A stretch of 64,000 bases of DNA from Polytrichum commune (GCA_950295325.1 OX485803.1:24924001-24988000); one strand, 5' to 3'. Shown: positions 1-12,900, numbered from the stretch's first letter. Translations and numbers: made by a program. Notes: generated from the sequence alone by a model not told the origin.

Positions 1-237
1 GCTTCCATATTCCTGCTATTCATCTTATCACATTGAGAGAGGGATGTCATTACTCAACAAAGCAGATCACATGTCCCCAAAGGTAAGTGATAGAAGTGTT
101 GCATGGACTCGGTCTTAAGAAATCGAGTGCCCTACTCTGATAGTTCTTGCCAATGTGAAGGCAGAAGCAGTAAAGGGATACACGAGAAACTTAAAAAAGG
201 CACTTAGCTTTGGTGGGGCTTGGGTAGAGGTCCTTAC
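1..237 (-). other. MSH4 intron 14, 5' part
   Basis: Begins with a GTAAGG donor right after exon 14. The next exon should encode the segment before the ATPase domain; I could not find it here, so it probably lies beyond position 1. Confidence 0.6.
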
Positions 238-3200
238 CGATGTCAGCTCAGCTGTGGAGCAACAAATGGTCTTTTCTTTCCTCACGACCTGCAAGTAATG
301 CGTCTCTGCCTCTGATCAGTGAACAAGAATTTATTTAAAAGGCACTGAAAACCAATTTCCGAGGTTTCTTACTCAGGATCCTTCTTCTTTATCGTAGTGA
401 AGGTTGACGTTGCACAACCTGCTTCATGCAATGATTACTCACTTATCTGCGAGATGCCCTTTCTGTTGGATTCTTTATAAATTATAAATCCTTCCTCTGT
501 TATCGTTTGAGCCTAAAGCAATTAATTGCATATTCATCATGAAAAAACCTGGTTGAATATCTGGGGCACAGGAGCTCCTTGCAAATCCTTTTCTGGAAAG
601 GTAATATAGAATCCTCGGTTACTGTTAAATGGCATCTTCAGGTTGGGAAGGCTGAGCTCTTCTCTATATGTCTTTGCCAGTTCGTGAATTGCTTGCAAAC
701 GACATTACACATTTTCTCAGATCTCTGAAAGACCATCATGACAGGGATTTACTGTACAGGTTCTTAGTTCATGAAGTATAATCTTATCGACCAATAATAG
801 ATTTATACCTTCACTTGTGGAACAGAAGACTTCTCGAGCAATGTCGAGATATCCATCAATGCCAGTCTTGACTGCAAAGCACTGCTGTGTTCGGGACACA
901 AACAGGGCTCTTGAATGTATGACATCCTCGTTGATGACTTCTTGGATCCTATGTTCGATAAATTGAGCATGGTCACGAAAATGCCTCCCAGGTGCATTCG
1001 ATTCTATGAAGCTATGAATAGTATGGGAGCTCGATATAACATTGAAAGAACCACTTGGCTGAACCGAAGCTGAGGGGGATATACATTATCAAACCTCTTA
1101 AGCAGCAGGCTAAAGCTTGAATAATTACAGATGTCCCTTATGTTCCTTAGCAGAGAGCATTTAGCACCTTCTAAAACCTGCAATATCATTGAATTAAACG
1201 CGTTAAGTAGGCTCATGATAACACTTGCACGCTCTTCATTGTACATGCAAATGAAATATTTTCCTTTAATGCAGTTCAGGAGATATCATAAGTAGTCTTT
1301 ATGAATGGGCACCTCTCGAAGATTGGGTAGATGGTCCAGGGCTCCTTTCAGAAGGATGATGCTACGGACCATAGACTGGCCCGTCCTTGTGGTCGCTTTT
1401 GTGCTCGAGTTCGCGTTTATTGTATTCTTGAAGCAAAAGTAGCAAAGCACACGATCTTGCGAAAGCAAATAAGAAATTCTTGAGGATACCTCTTCAGCCA
1501 ATTCCAAAGTAATGTCAGCTCAGAGCATCAACTTTCCAGCGTGTATAACGGCAAGTGCGAAGAAAAGTGAATTCAACTTACAGATACGTACATTACCAAA
1601 ACTTAACGTGTTCACAGTATAAAGGTCTTCAAGGTTGGAAGCACAGAAATTCGCACCTATATCTTTGGGGAATTTCTGAAGGGCTTGTGAGAGTCCGAAG
1701 AATATATTTTCATCACTTGTAAGCTCATCCTTTATGAGGATAAATCATGCAACAAGACAACTCCACCTCACATCAATATATTCAGATGAATACAGGTGAA
1801 CCTCAAAGACAGAATCAGCTCTTCACTTAAGACGTGATCAAAGAAACGATTAAATACTGCACAACTTCTGACACAAAAACTGTCTAGCAAAATACCAGCA
1901 AAGGCTTCCAGAATGAGTGGAAAACCAGATTCATTCAAGAACTGCCATAGTCACCGGGACCCCTGGCGTTGTGTCACACCCACGGGGGTCACTCCATTAT
2001 CCAGATATAAACCACCTGATGTAAAGGGGTACTCCCCCGGGGCTACGAAGTAATGCACATATTCATGGGAGATTCTGCACATTTGATGTATTATCTTGGA
2101 AGATATTTCGTATTTTAGAGTTATCCTCTGACTCAACATGACTTTTGGTCAGGAGCCCATCAGGAGTTGGTTGATTTGCATACAACACCTTGCATGTTCA
2201 GTAAGTTTGGAGTGCATGCTTGGAGGTAGTCATGTAGAGGTTCGATCGCAGAACTCCCTATATCAGTTTATTCATGGTCAATATAATTTTGGCCCTCAAT
2301 GAACCGAAACAAGTTGCTCTTCATTGAGATTCAAACAATACCTCCAAGCATACACCACAAGTCGAAAGAAATTATAGATTCTATATGCAAAACAACCAAT
2401 GGAATATGATAGAGGACCCAACTCCCGATGTAAAGTCCTATTGAGTTAAAAGATAACTCTATTTTCAATTTTTTTTCTAATACCCTTGAGTTTTTAAAAA
2501 AAAAATTACTTTGGAATATCTAAATGAGATCATATGTTTCATCACACAACGTTTTCTAGTGGAACTGCGGTTATCCCCCTGGGTCATACCGCTCTAGGGC
2601 ACCCATGTTCAGGAGCTAGTGCCAACTCTATGATTATGCGAGGTGAAATAAATTGGACTAAATCATCATCTGTCTTATCATCTGGTAGAGACATGACCTA
2701 TTATTGTCCCTTGAGCGCCCATTTCAGATGTTTCGGAAAGAACAGGGATATGTATGTCTGTCTTCCTTGATTCAAACACCTTGGTGGCAGAACAGGCTTA
2801 CCAGACAATCGAGGCGGGTGTTGATGGTGTACATATCCTTCAACGGCTGAAGAAGATTGGCTCTTAGAAGTCGAGTTCTGCGAGATTGAAAAATAAAATG
2901 ACTATTGTCATCCAGTTCTGATTAAACACATTGCTCTCTCAAATGGATCATAAAAAATAAATAATGGTCATCTGTTGTGTTCTAAAATCCTTACCCCCCT
3001 ACAGTCTTTGTTGTATTTAACATCTCGAAGAGACAACCTCGATTCTTCTTTGGTCTCGTTTGAAGAGAAAGTGTTTCCACCAACTCCAAATTCTGCACAC
3101 TGCACCATCCCAAATTCCAATTTGAGAATGAAATAACATGAAAAAAAGGACACAATTTAACCGCATTGTCTTGTATCCAATATCTAATGAGTAGGTACTC

Positions 3201-5991
3201 AACATTGCACAAATAGGCACGCAAAAGGACAACTAGACTTGCGCTACCTTGTAGTTTACGTAAGTCTACGTGCTCTTCAAACTCTTGACTAAAACACATT
3301 TTTTCTTATCCAAAATTAGGACTCTTTGACCATATATCAATGTGTTCATGTGTCTGAGATACATGGTACTCCCTCCGTCCCAAAATGATTGTCCTATCCC
3401 CCGGACATTTTGGGATAGAAAACTCCGGGGGATAGGACAATCACTTTGGGACGGAGGGAGTAGCATATCTGTACGCATGGTCGCTTTCATGCGAGGCAAT
3501 ACCACGTGTGCAGAACGACAACAGAACTTGACTTCTACAATGTACAAGTTTAAAATGTCGAATACATTTCTTGATCAGTTTTTGGTACCTTGTCCCGTCG
3601 ATATTCATGTGATCGAAGGATCTATTAAGTGTGACCTGAAAAATATCAAGTGCGCGCTTGTACGTATCAGCTTTTATCTCGAGTGAAGTACGGCGATTGA
3701 GATTCATGGACGGATGCAAATCTCTCAGAAGATTGCGTGTTACGAGATTGCATCATGTCCTCATCGCACAGGAAGACGAAATCTAGAGAAATCTAGATGA
3801 AATCAGTGTCTGGGAATAGGATTAGGATTGTGTCTATGAATAAGCTGCCTCACTAAGAGTAGCTGGAAGATATTGAAAAGGAGAATGTTGGAATGTAAAC
3901 CTCCAGAGAGCGATTTGCGAGTACAACGCCCTTCTCATGATCGACCCTGAAGAAGAAGACAAGGTTAACAGTCTTCTAATCACACTCTTACTTTGTAGGT
4001 GGTCACATCCAGATACTCTTTTCTTTCACCACATCGCTACGAGGTCTTTGTTCTTATGTACTAGAATGAGACAAAATGATCGATTATTTTAGTACTATAA
4101 CCGCTCATCTGAGGCTGGCGAGGACATTAGACATGCACACTAATTTTCAAGAGTTGGCTCTGTACCATCTTAACAATGCCGCAGCAGCACCAAGAGAAAG
4201 ATAGTACTGCTTGTAGGACGCTTCCAATGTAGTTTGGCTTGCTTTGTCGGAAACTAAGTTCTGAACCAACAGTGCTCCCTGCAGCAAACATCATGTGAAA
4301 TTCATGTGGATGTCTGCGATTTAGAGAGCTAAAAATTAAAATCAGATCCTATCTATGCTTACAGGCCTTATGGTTATTAACACCATGTCTTAAAGCGGCT
4401 GTGCTCCTAGGGCGCCAACTCTAACACGCTCTTTTAAATGCGAGTATGAAACGAGAGTGAATTCATTTTTGGAAATGCGATACTGTGTTCTCACTAACAA
4501 ACCCGCCTATGGCTCTTATAACCTCAAAGGTGTTTTGGAGGCAGTCGATGCCAAATTGCCATTCGCAGGTGAGCTCTTGAACAGATGCGGGGCAATGCAA
4601 AGGATTTCGGAAAGCCAGTCAAAACAAACAAATCGTCGAAGATAATTTGCATTATGAGGTCCTATAAGTGCGACATTCTACAGCATGTCCATGTCAATCT
4701 TGAGAACGCCTGCTTATGTGCCTGGATTTGTATTTGAAACCTCCGGATATATATAATTTGGATCTGTCACCATAACTTCAAAAAGTTGTCATGATTCCCT
4801 TACTGTACGCACTTTTGTGTCATCGAAACAGCCTCGAGCCAACGTCACCTGCAAAGTTGGATATACACAGAGCTCTTCAAAGACAGTTTGACTTTTGTAG
4901 ACCACAGTGTAAACGCAGAGTAGTTTGGCATATATGAGATACAGAAAATGGAATCTAAGTGGCACTGCAATGTCAATTAGGTCCTGTATTTTTTAATTGG
5001 ACATTTGCTGAAGGTAAGAACTCTACTTTAGTTGCGGAGGCGAACTGATTAACGATAGATGGAAGCCCAATCATGCCCTGCCGTATTATACAATTAGCTG
5101 GCAAAATGATGTTTGATGGATCAAAAAATTGGAGAAGTGTTGCCGTGTTCTGGTATGAGCGGCTGGTCTCAATGAATTGAGAAAGGTGAAGTTTCGCGGT
5201 CCTCATGTCGAAGGCTGCTAGACCGACCTGCAGAATTACAGACAGAGTGTAAGATTTTATCACCCTGTCCAAACTAAGAGAACATTGAGGAAAGAGATAA
5301 TTTAACAATACCTCCTTCAACCTTTTCTGTAAAACAGAGTTTTCAAAGATCAATGGCATCACACTTCAACATCTACCTTCACGAAATGTGTTATTCTGTC
5401 AAAAAAGAAACGAAGCCTATGTTATGTACTCAACTGGCACTGGAGGTAACAATTACCACAAGGAGGTATGTTAGCGGACATCCTTCAAAATGTTCAGTCG
5501 TGCGCTAAGGCGCTCCTATCAATTGTGTTTCAAGGTGACATTTGAACAATATTAATCGCTTAAATTTAAATAACGAGATCGATCGGAATCTTGTTCGTTA
5601 CCTCCTGCTCTTTCGCCAGATGTGTCATTCTTTCAGACGATGGTAAGAGTCCTGGATATGGCAGGACTGAGCAGAGATAAATATATAGGAAGGACGCATC
5701 GGAGATAATCCTTCGACTATGAATCGGGACATCGTTAGTCAGAAAATAAGCCCTACATTTCATCTCAAGTGGCACTGGATATAACAATTATCACAAAAGC
5801 TAACTTAGCGGACATTCTTAGAAAACACTCAGCCGTAAGCTAAGGCGCTCCCATAAACTGTGTTTCACAGCGACATTAGAACAACACATCGGTCAAAATT
5901 AATTAACGAGATTGATCGGATTCTTTTTCGTTACCTCCTTTGCTCGGTTCTCAATGACCGCAACCACATAGTAGCTGGCGTCCTCTGCCAT
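238..5991 (-). CDS. MSH4: MSH4 meiotic MutS homologue, N-terminal half (14 exons; gene continues past left edge)
   Basis: MutS-family protein that with MSH5 stabilises meiotic recombination intermediates for crossover formation in the nucleus. Exons on the minus strand (5' to 3'): 5991-5935, 5227-5027, 4848-4813, 4278-4166, 3946-3901, 3635-3589, 3099-2995, 2877-2802, 1729-1657, 1455-1313, 1177-1095, 948-809, 691-549, 288-238. All junctions are GT-AG, the phases agree, and the total is 1314 nt = 438 codons without a stop. Recognisable MSH4 motifs: IENRAKE (exon 1), LSQFIETSRSYQNT (exon 2), ARGCFDDTK (exon 3), YKQYYLSLGAAAA (exon 4), SFDHMNIDGT (exon 6), NTTKTVGG then TRLLRANLLQPL (exons 7-8), FFGLSQALQKFPKD (exon 9), RTQQCFAVKTGIDGYLDIAR (exon 12). 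These cover the connector and core/lever domains; the Walker A/B ATPase domain is not in the window. Plant MSH4 is about 790 residues, so roughly 350 are missing. The start ATG at 5991 is chosen because an in-frame stop lies upstream with no other ATG. No break seen, so the gene looks functional as far as visible. Confidence 0.93.
2205..2470. repeat. Dispersed repeat in MSH4 intron 8, paralogous to 51590-51870
   Basis: The 2208-2358 part is bounded by GCATGCTTGGAGGTA and TACCTCCAAGCAT in inverted order. The sequence resembles 51590-51870: GGAGGTAGT, TTGGCCCTCA, GTTGCTCT, AACAACCAATGGA and a GGACCAACTC-like stretch occur in the same order in both. Probably a small non-autonomous element; class unknown. 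Confidence 0.5.
3367..3462. mobile_element. Stowaway-type (Tc1/mariner) MITE in MSH4 intron 6
   Basis: A 92-bp near-perfect foldback at 3369-3460. Its ends are CTCCCTCCGTCCC, the classic Stowaway terminus, with a TA target duplication at 3367-3368 and 3461-3462. It lies between exons 6 and 7 and does not touch the splice sites. No coding capacity; mobilised in trans by a mariner-like transposase if at all. Confidence 0.92.
5395..5960. repeat. Imperfect tandem duplication in MSH4 intron 1, including the exon 1 donor
   Basis: About 5395-5625 and 5730-5960 are homologous, offset by about 333 bp. Both share GGCACTGG, AGCGGACAT, CTAAGGCGCTCC, TAACGAGAT and the donor context CGTTACCTCC. The downstream (right) copy holds real exon 1 and its GTAACG donor at 5934. 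The left copy has a matching GTAACG at 5601, preceded on the minus strand by codons for HLAKEQE, resembling ENRAKE. It therefore contains a decayed exon 1 end with an intact-looking decoy donor. Confidence 0.75.
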
Positions 5992-6401
5992 ATCCGATTC
6001 CCGCCAACTCCGTTTACAAATTTGGAGCGCAGGGATTGCGGCCAATACTCACAGGCTTCTCGAGAGTCTCAATTTCAAAATGACTTTGCTGTAACTCAGC
6101 CTTTCAAAAAAAAGCAAGACAGAACGGTACCGTGATTTCTTACGTTCGAACAGAGAGATCTGCAGAGAGGATTTCAACTGAAGAAGATCATTCCCATAAC
6201 CGATCGCTCATCGAAGATCAGAAGCGTTATCATGACAATTTTCATCCATGCAGGCACGATATCGTCTGTACATCCGAGATTCTGTCCATGAGCTGGTTGG
6301 CAATTAATCAACTCATCATCCACTCTCCTCTCATTGGTTATCTAGTATTCTATTACTCTCATCTTCTCCTACTAGAGTGGTAGAACAATTGTTTCCAAAT
6401 C

Positions 6402-6574
6402 ACATAACCGGTTGTTGACTTTTCAATGCCAATGTGGCTCCATCCCATTGGCAACCCGTCACCATCGCCATCACAAGTTGCAACTCATAACCTTCTCACC
6501 TTTCAACTTGCATCCTATGCCCTTGGATCATGAAGATCAAGGGTTGCGATTGAAAAGTGGACAACTGGTTATGT
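6402..6574. mobile_element. MITE-like foldback upstream of MSH4
   Basis: Inverted ends ACATAACCGGTTGTTGACTT and the complement of AGTGGACAACTGGTTATGT, about 26 bp with three mismatches, enclose 173 bp. It lies about 410 bp upstream of the MSH4 start codon. No clear target duplication, so the superfamily is open. Confidence 0.55.
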
Positions 6575-7199
6575 CTGATAACCTACTCGCCGCTTCCGCA
6601 GCTCGTCAGTTATCTAATACTTTTAAGATAAATGGGCCTAACGTGCATGTAGTCATTTTCATTATACTGTTTGGAGGCCATGTGAATATTTTTACTCAAT
6701 GTCAAAATGAAAATTTGATTTCATATCGAAAGATCATATAGGTTTCCCCTTTTAAGTTGACTATCGATTCTAGAATGGTTAACATATTTTGAGCAAGTAG
6801 TCCAATCTCATTTAAACACTTGATTTTTTGATGTCCATTCTTAGATCCACACCTAACCGCACATCACTCAGTTGTACAACAAGTATTTAACTAAACCTAG
6901 TTTTCTTAATTGGACTAAATCAACAAGAACTTACTCAATTTAGGGTTAAAGAAGTAATAAATTACCCATTTTTAATAATAAAGTATAATTTACAAAGAAA
7001 ATTAGCAAAAAATATAAACATTCTTCCGATTCATACCACAACGTGCATATTCAAGAAAAATAAATATGAAATCGTTCATGTTTCACACAAAACGTCATAT
7101 TTGGTAATCGGATGGTAATGGGACTGTGATCGGTCTTTTATGGTAGTAATGTGATCGAATGTAGTTATGTGAAATTTAAAATTGGTAAAAGGCTTCAAA
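6575..7199. other. AT-rich spacer, no gene seen
   Basis: Low-complexity AT-rich sequence with only short open frames that have no coding look. I recognise no repeat or RNA gene in it. Confidence 0.5.
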
Positions 7200-7535
7200 C
7201 TACACTTAAATATGATATTTAGTGTTTGATTATATTTAGTGTTGTTACCACCCTATCGTACTCAACACTAATTTTTGATTCTTTGATAATTAGTGTTAGA
7301 CATAAATGCGCTGCCACCTTCCCTGTTGCCACCTCTTTTCTCCTTTTATCATTATTAAACTTTTTTCATATCCTTACTAACATTAAATGCATGCATTTAA
7401 CTTCCACATATTACCATAGTTGATATTTAGTGTTTGAGTTTACATTTAATGTTACTTATTGTCATGAGGTTAGTGATATTTAGTGTATGCGTTCGTATTT
7501 AGTGCATCAAACACTAAATATCATATTTAGTGTAG
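7200..7535. mobile_element. MITE, CTACACT(T)AAATATGATATTTAGTG family, copy 1
   Basis: Inverted ends: CTACACTTAAATATGATATT at the left and the complement of AATATCATATTTAGTGTAG at the right, extending into AGTGTTTGAT on both sides (about 30 bp). The interior is AT-rich and studded with ATTTAGTGT words, some complementary to each other. Related ends occur at 46789-47093 and 44872-45506. Target duplication not clear. Confidence 0.65.
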
Positions 7536-7899
7536 CTAGCATAAGGAAACCATTGGGAGCGCTTCTAATGCTTGATGTAATTCTCAACTTGTGTTTGAGA
7601 TTTTATGAACAAAATTGTATATCCTAAGCCTCAATTCTAATCTTCACATGCATTTCACTTTATACGTTTTATTGTGTGCATATTTTATTTCAAATTATAG
7701 GGATGGGAATGTAGTTAGTTTTTGCTCTCACTTAAATAACCCAAAACCCAGGGTACAGACTCTCAAGGAAGACTTAACTGGTGTCTATTACAGGCATTTG
7801 TCACTTCATAGTTCATTAATCAGACCAAAGGTTTGCTATATTCACTCTAAAACAGGTTTAATATGCTCTTTGCTCTCCTTTTTTCTCTTATAATTCCTC

Positions 7900-9780
7900 A
7901 CTGTGTCTCATTCAGTGGGGTATGTGTATCAGTCTCAGTAGTAACCATCTCGTCATGAGATTTTGTATAACAATAGTCTTTTGAGAACAATAGTCTTTGA
8001 GTATCACAATTGTCTTTGGTAACCATTGGCCAATGCATCTTCAAGTCAAAACATTTCCTTCATTATTTGGTCAATGTTAATTCCAATACAAGACAATTGT
8101 TTATTCCTTATCTTCGGATTTAATCTCTACTCACAACTTATGCAATTAACCATTATCAGTCAAGCTATAGTCTTGGTCGCCCTGCACAACCTGCGACAAC
8201 AACAACTAGGGTAACACACAAGATAATAGTTGAAAGGGTTAAATCACATTCCATACTCAAAGATCTCTCCTCTTGATTAATTATCAATTATAAATTTGAT
8301 TAAGATGAGATTAACTTATGCCTAGATCCCCTTAATAAACCAAAGTTAATCTTACTTAACTCACACTTAATCTCTCTTGCAATCCTTACTTTCTTTCTCC
8401 AATCAACTTATCAGAAGCGATTTCTCATCACTTCAGTTGATTGAGATTCTCTCTTAAATTCCATTCTTCCCAATTATAAACCTATCAGCCTAAGTTCAAA
8501 TTCCAACTATAATCTCTTACGGCTGAACAATATTCATTTAATCTCTTTCTACCTTCCTCATGTTAACACTAATCATTCCACACAATGGCCTGACTCTTGG
8601 CCTCTCGGCCTCCTCTCAGCCTACAGAGAATTCCACCATAGCCAATAGTTACACAATATCTCAGTTAACGCTCTGCTGACACTTGGCCTTCTCTCTTTCT
8701 CTCCCTCTTCGTCCATTCTCGGCAACCCCTGTCTCGTGGAGATTATAGTTTTCTTCCACTTAATCTTATCAATCTAAGTCACCCTCTCACTCAGACGGTA
8801 GTTTAACTATGATTGTTCGGTCTGCGTGCTCATAGTTGTACGCCTCTTCACTCTTGATACACCTCTCATTACGTTCTTATCTTCTCTTCAGGATATACTT
8901 CTCAATCCGAACACAAGTCACTCATAAGGTCAATCAATTACCCTCTGGACTTGCAGTTTCAATCAACTCAACTATATTCCAGTCCTCTCATCCGATGAAG
9001 GTTGCACAATTGCCAGTATCACTCACCGATCGTTTCTCTTTTCGATTTCTCTTCCCTCTCAGATTCTTCATTTACTCGCTCATTGTTATTCATCTTATTC
9101 ACTCACATTCTCCATCACTCTTTATTCACAACTTCTCTCCCAATCCTTACTTACTCACGATGTTCCGAATGCACACAATTACCATTCTCCAGTTCATCAC
9201 TCTTTCTTAATCCCAGAATCTCTCCTCTTCAATCTCAGGTTAATCCAATCTTTGTCCACATGGCTTCATCCTCTCTGTTTCGCTCACACTTTCAATCACG
9301 ACCTCAGTCCATCACTATTTCAATTACAGACGATAGTTATCCAGACTCACAAGCAATCACATTATGCAAGACAATAGTTCGACCATTCTCGGCCATTCCA
9401 CATAACTTCAAAAATGTAAGATAACAATAAGCTTCAGTAGCGAATAGTGTCTCGCAATCACTGCTTCGACCACTAATTTTACTCTGAAGATAGTTAAACA
9501 ATGAACCTTGCCCGAATGCGGGCTAAGGGAGACAACCTATAGTTTTTGCTCTGCGCTCAAAATTACTCAGTGAATGTCTGCCTTTGCCATCCTCGCCAAC
9601 CCTCTTACGGAGGCGGGGAAGACGATAGTTATCCTAACTACCTAAGGGCACCTAAGCCCGTGCCTATAGTTCTAACTACTTCCTATAGTTCAACTATCTT
9701 CATCCGACTGGATGAACTTCATCTATTTACTATCTCTTTGCTCATAGTTGAACTTGATGTGGTTCTCTCATAGCCGGCAC
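7900..9780. other. Pyrimidine-rich tract with recurring ATAGTT words, no recognised gene
   Basis: The plus strand is strongly C/T-biased here (TCTC, CTTC, CACTC) with recurring (A)TAGTT(A/C) words, for example near 8742, 8833, 9332, 9625, 9664 and 9745. The long open frames at 8836-9210 and 9002-9424 are overlapping products of this composition. It could be part of a long LTR or retrotransposon leader, but no ends could be defined. Confidence 0.35.
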
Positions 9781-9810
9781 GTGAGCTCAAAAATTTCGCG
9801 GAGGATTCTT

Positions 9811-9954
9811 ATGTCGGACTTGGGGGATTTGTCATTGCGTTCATTGGCTAAGCTAAGGGATGAATTGGAGAGCTGCTGGTGTGCGGAGGAGTTCTATGGC
9901 ATGATCTTTGAATCATTTTACCCATATTGGACATGTCCGGCCGATAGGGTGTAG
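9811..9954 (+). CDS. Small unrecognised ORF or exon (47 codons)
   Basis: ATG at 9811 reads MSDLGDLSLRSLAKLRDELE then SCWCAEEFYGMIFESF and ends at a TAG at 9952-9954. The composition is more gene-like than the surroundings. I recognise no family. It could be a decayed exon or chance; the tract just before it is pyrimidine-rich, so a splice acceptor is possible. Confidence 0.2.
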   Translation: MSDLGDLSLRSLAKLRDELESCWCAEEFYGMIFESFYPYWTCPADRV

Positions 9955-12900
9955 ATGGAAATAAAGTAGAGGATGGTTGTATATAGCTACTTGAACTGAA
10001 TACACATTTTTGTAAGTCTTCAGTTTGGCACCTAACTTCATGAACATTTTCTCGGCCATCAAATATTTTGTATATGGGAATTATTGAAATCTAATTGTAC
10101 TTGGAAAGAGTACCCTACCTACTTGGGGCAATTTATCACTTTGTGGAAATCATTTATGTACACTTAAGTTGTTCATCATATGTTAATGTTTGATTTCAAT
10201 TGGTGACGTCAACCCTAATTTAATATAAAACATTTGAAACCTAGACTATAAGATGTTTGATAACAAACACAATCTTCCACGCCTATAGGATCCGTTGGTT
10301 TCTCGACCAATTCTGGGTTATTATGTCCACGGGAATGGGGTGCCTTTCCAACAAATTGAATTCAAACTACCTCTAAATCCATGGAAATAGGCACCGCTTC
10401 TCCTAAAATTACCCAAGAAAATCTAAATTTTCCGCTTTCCAATCATTGCTCTCCGCTCTCCGCTCTACGCTCTACGCTCACACTACTAAGTTTCCCAAGG
10501 CTTGGTCCACTCCTATAAATTCTCTAAATTGATTCCAAATCAATTAATGTTGAATAAATTTGAATTTGGACAATTTAATTGTTTGGATTTAGTTAATTAT
10601 TATTTTTATAGTTGTCCATTTAAGATGACTACCCCAGTTAGGCTCATCTACCTTAACACTTCTATTAGTAGATGCTTTATTATTCCAAGTGAGGAGCAAC
10701 ATATTTGGAAGAGATGGGATTCAAATAATTGTGTCTAAAATAGAAAAGGGGCACCTTCCTAAATGACATTCTTCGCGATAATTTGAAGTAATTTTAAAAA
10801 ATAGAGGTTAACATCCAAATCCCTAAGGTTTGCTTATTAAGAATAAAAAATAATTTCCCAAAGTTCAAAATGCTTTGTGATATGGGTGCAAGCACGGTAA
10901 AGTGGACAACTCCTGATCCCTGCCTAGTGTTAAGTGAAAGTGATTCAATTTTATGTACTAACTTTGAATTTTGTGAAGAAATAAATCATAGACATTTTTA
11001 AAACATCTTGATCTACAAAGCCAAACAATTTATGATGACAAAAAAGATTCCAGGAAAAGTCTACATGTTTTAGAAGACAATGCAAGTGGTGTGCAAGTAG
11101 GTGATATTGAATAAGTGATTGTCTAAAATTTGTTTAAAACATGATAACATTACATTAAATTGATGGTTTTCTACAAAGATTTGTGATAATACCCCCAAGT
11201 ATATAATGGATTCAAGGAATATTAAAAAAAAATCCAATTTCAAAATAGTTAAGGTCATGAAACTACGTCCAAAACCAGACTCAATCATTTGCTTTTGAGC
11301 ATCACTTTTGATGCTAAGTATTGAAGATCTCAACTTGATATTCTACATTTGAGTATTTAACACAACAATAGAGGTCATATAAAAAAAAAAATCCAATTTA
11401 AATAACACTTTGCTACTACTTTAGGCCTTTGACCAAGAAGATTATTTAGTATACCGGAGCCCTTTTTTGGTCCATTTTACCATGCTTGCACCCATACAAA
11501 AGCAACTTCAAAAGCATGAAGCTAAAAGATATTTTATTTAAGTAAAATTGGACATATTTTCAAAATCTTGACTTTTTGGTTGCTACAATTCTATCAAAGG
11601 ATCTTATGATACACTTCTCATGTACGTAAATTTTATGGAAGATGTGTGAATCTTTAGTAATTACTTGAATGCTATGCTATTAAAATATGATATGAAAAAT
11701 CTCAAATATCTACTTTTCATGTCAAATTGATGTTGAATAGTGAAAATACAATCAAAACAATTGCTATAATTTTATCATAATCAACTTTGCATTCTATCAG
11801 AGGATTTTACTAAAAATCCTATCGTAGGATCCCATGATAGAATTTTGCATGTTGTAACTCTAGACTTGGACTTATTCCATTTTTACTTAAATACGTGTTA
11901 AGGGCGTCAAACATTAAGTACAATTTTATGATTTTGTAGAAGCGATAGGATGGGAGAATATTCCTTTGGGAACAATGACATGGCACTAACTTTAGAGGCA
12001 AGGGAGGACCATGTCATAATAAAACGGGAAATCCTTGGAGGTCCTAGATTTGCGTTTTTTTAAAGTCATCCCCTTCTTTTGAGTGGTCATATGTTCAAGG
12101 TTGTTGTTGGGTTGAGCAAGCTTACATATCATGAGGAAGACACTTCCATTTACTTTTGGAAAGCTTCTTCCCATGCTATAGATAGACTATGCACGTTGTT
12201 TATCATAATAAAGTTGTGTGGTTCACGATAATAATCTCAAATGCAAGATATTGTTGGTAGGAAGATGTGTTGGATCCATTCTAAAGTAATCCCAAAAAAA
12301 TTGGTTTGAAAATGAGCTATATATGGGACCCATGGTATTTATCATGATCAACATAATTGTTTTCCAAAAGCTTCCTTAAGAAATATCAGAAGAAAAAAAA
12401 TTATTATATTGCCAAAAACAAACATAATATCTCAAGGCCACCCTAACTCAAAAGAGAGAAGTACATCTCTTTGGGATGCACAAGTTACTATGAACCTGGG
12501 CAACCCTTGAAGAAAGGTGAGCAAACACATAAGCATAAACAACTAAGCCAACGTAAGATGACTTGATTCAAAAAGATTGCAGCCTTTATCAATATGATGT
12601 TAATCAGATAGTAAAAAAAACAGAAAAAGGGATGTTGGTTTCCCTATTAAGACTGTTGAAAGTTATGTAGAGACGTGGCCATGAAAAATGCTCTAGTGTG
12701 AAACCGGGGTGGGCCACATTCGTTCCAAGCAAGATGACAAAACCCGGGTACACGAAAGATAAATTATGCATGTCACAAAGGAATGCCCAACCCCAACAAC
12801 CGCATATAGTTCACCGACCCCTTGTGATGATGGCATTCCTCAACTCCTTCCAATTTCGTTTCGGCTTCCCACCACGGTCCTTGGGTTGGGACCGAGGCGA

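Noticed and set aside
1-180. MSH4 exon 15 within the first 180 bases
   Set aside because: No frame there matches the expected conserved segment after exon 14; the next exon is probably outside the window.
3342-3686. 114-codon plus-strand frame over the MSH4 region
   Set aside because: It runs through the Stowaway MITE and antisense to MSH4 exon 6.
8836-9424. Two overlapping frames of 124 and 140 codons
   Set aside because: Ser/Phe/Leu-rich products of a pyrimidine-biased tract, overlapping in different phases with no domain.
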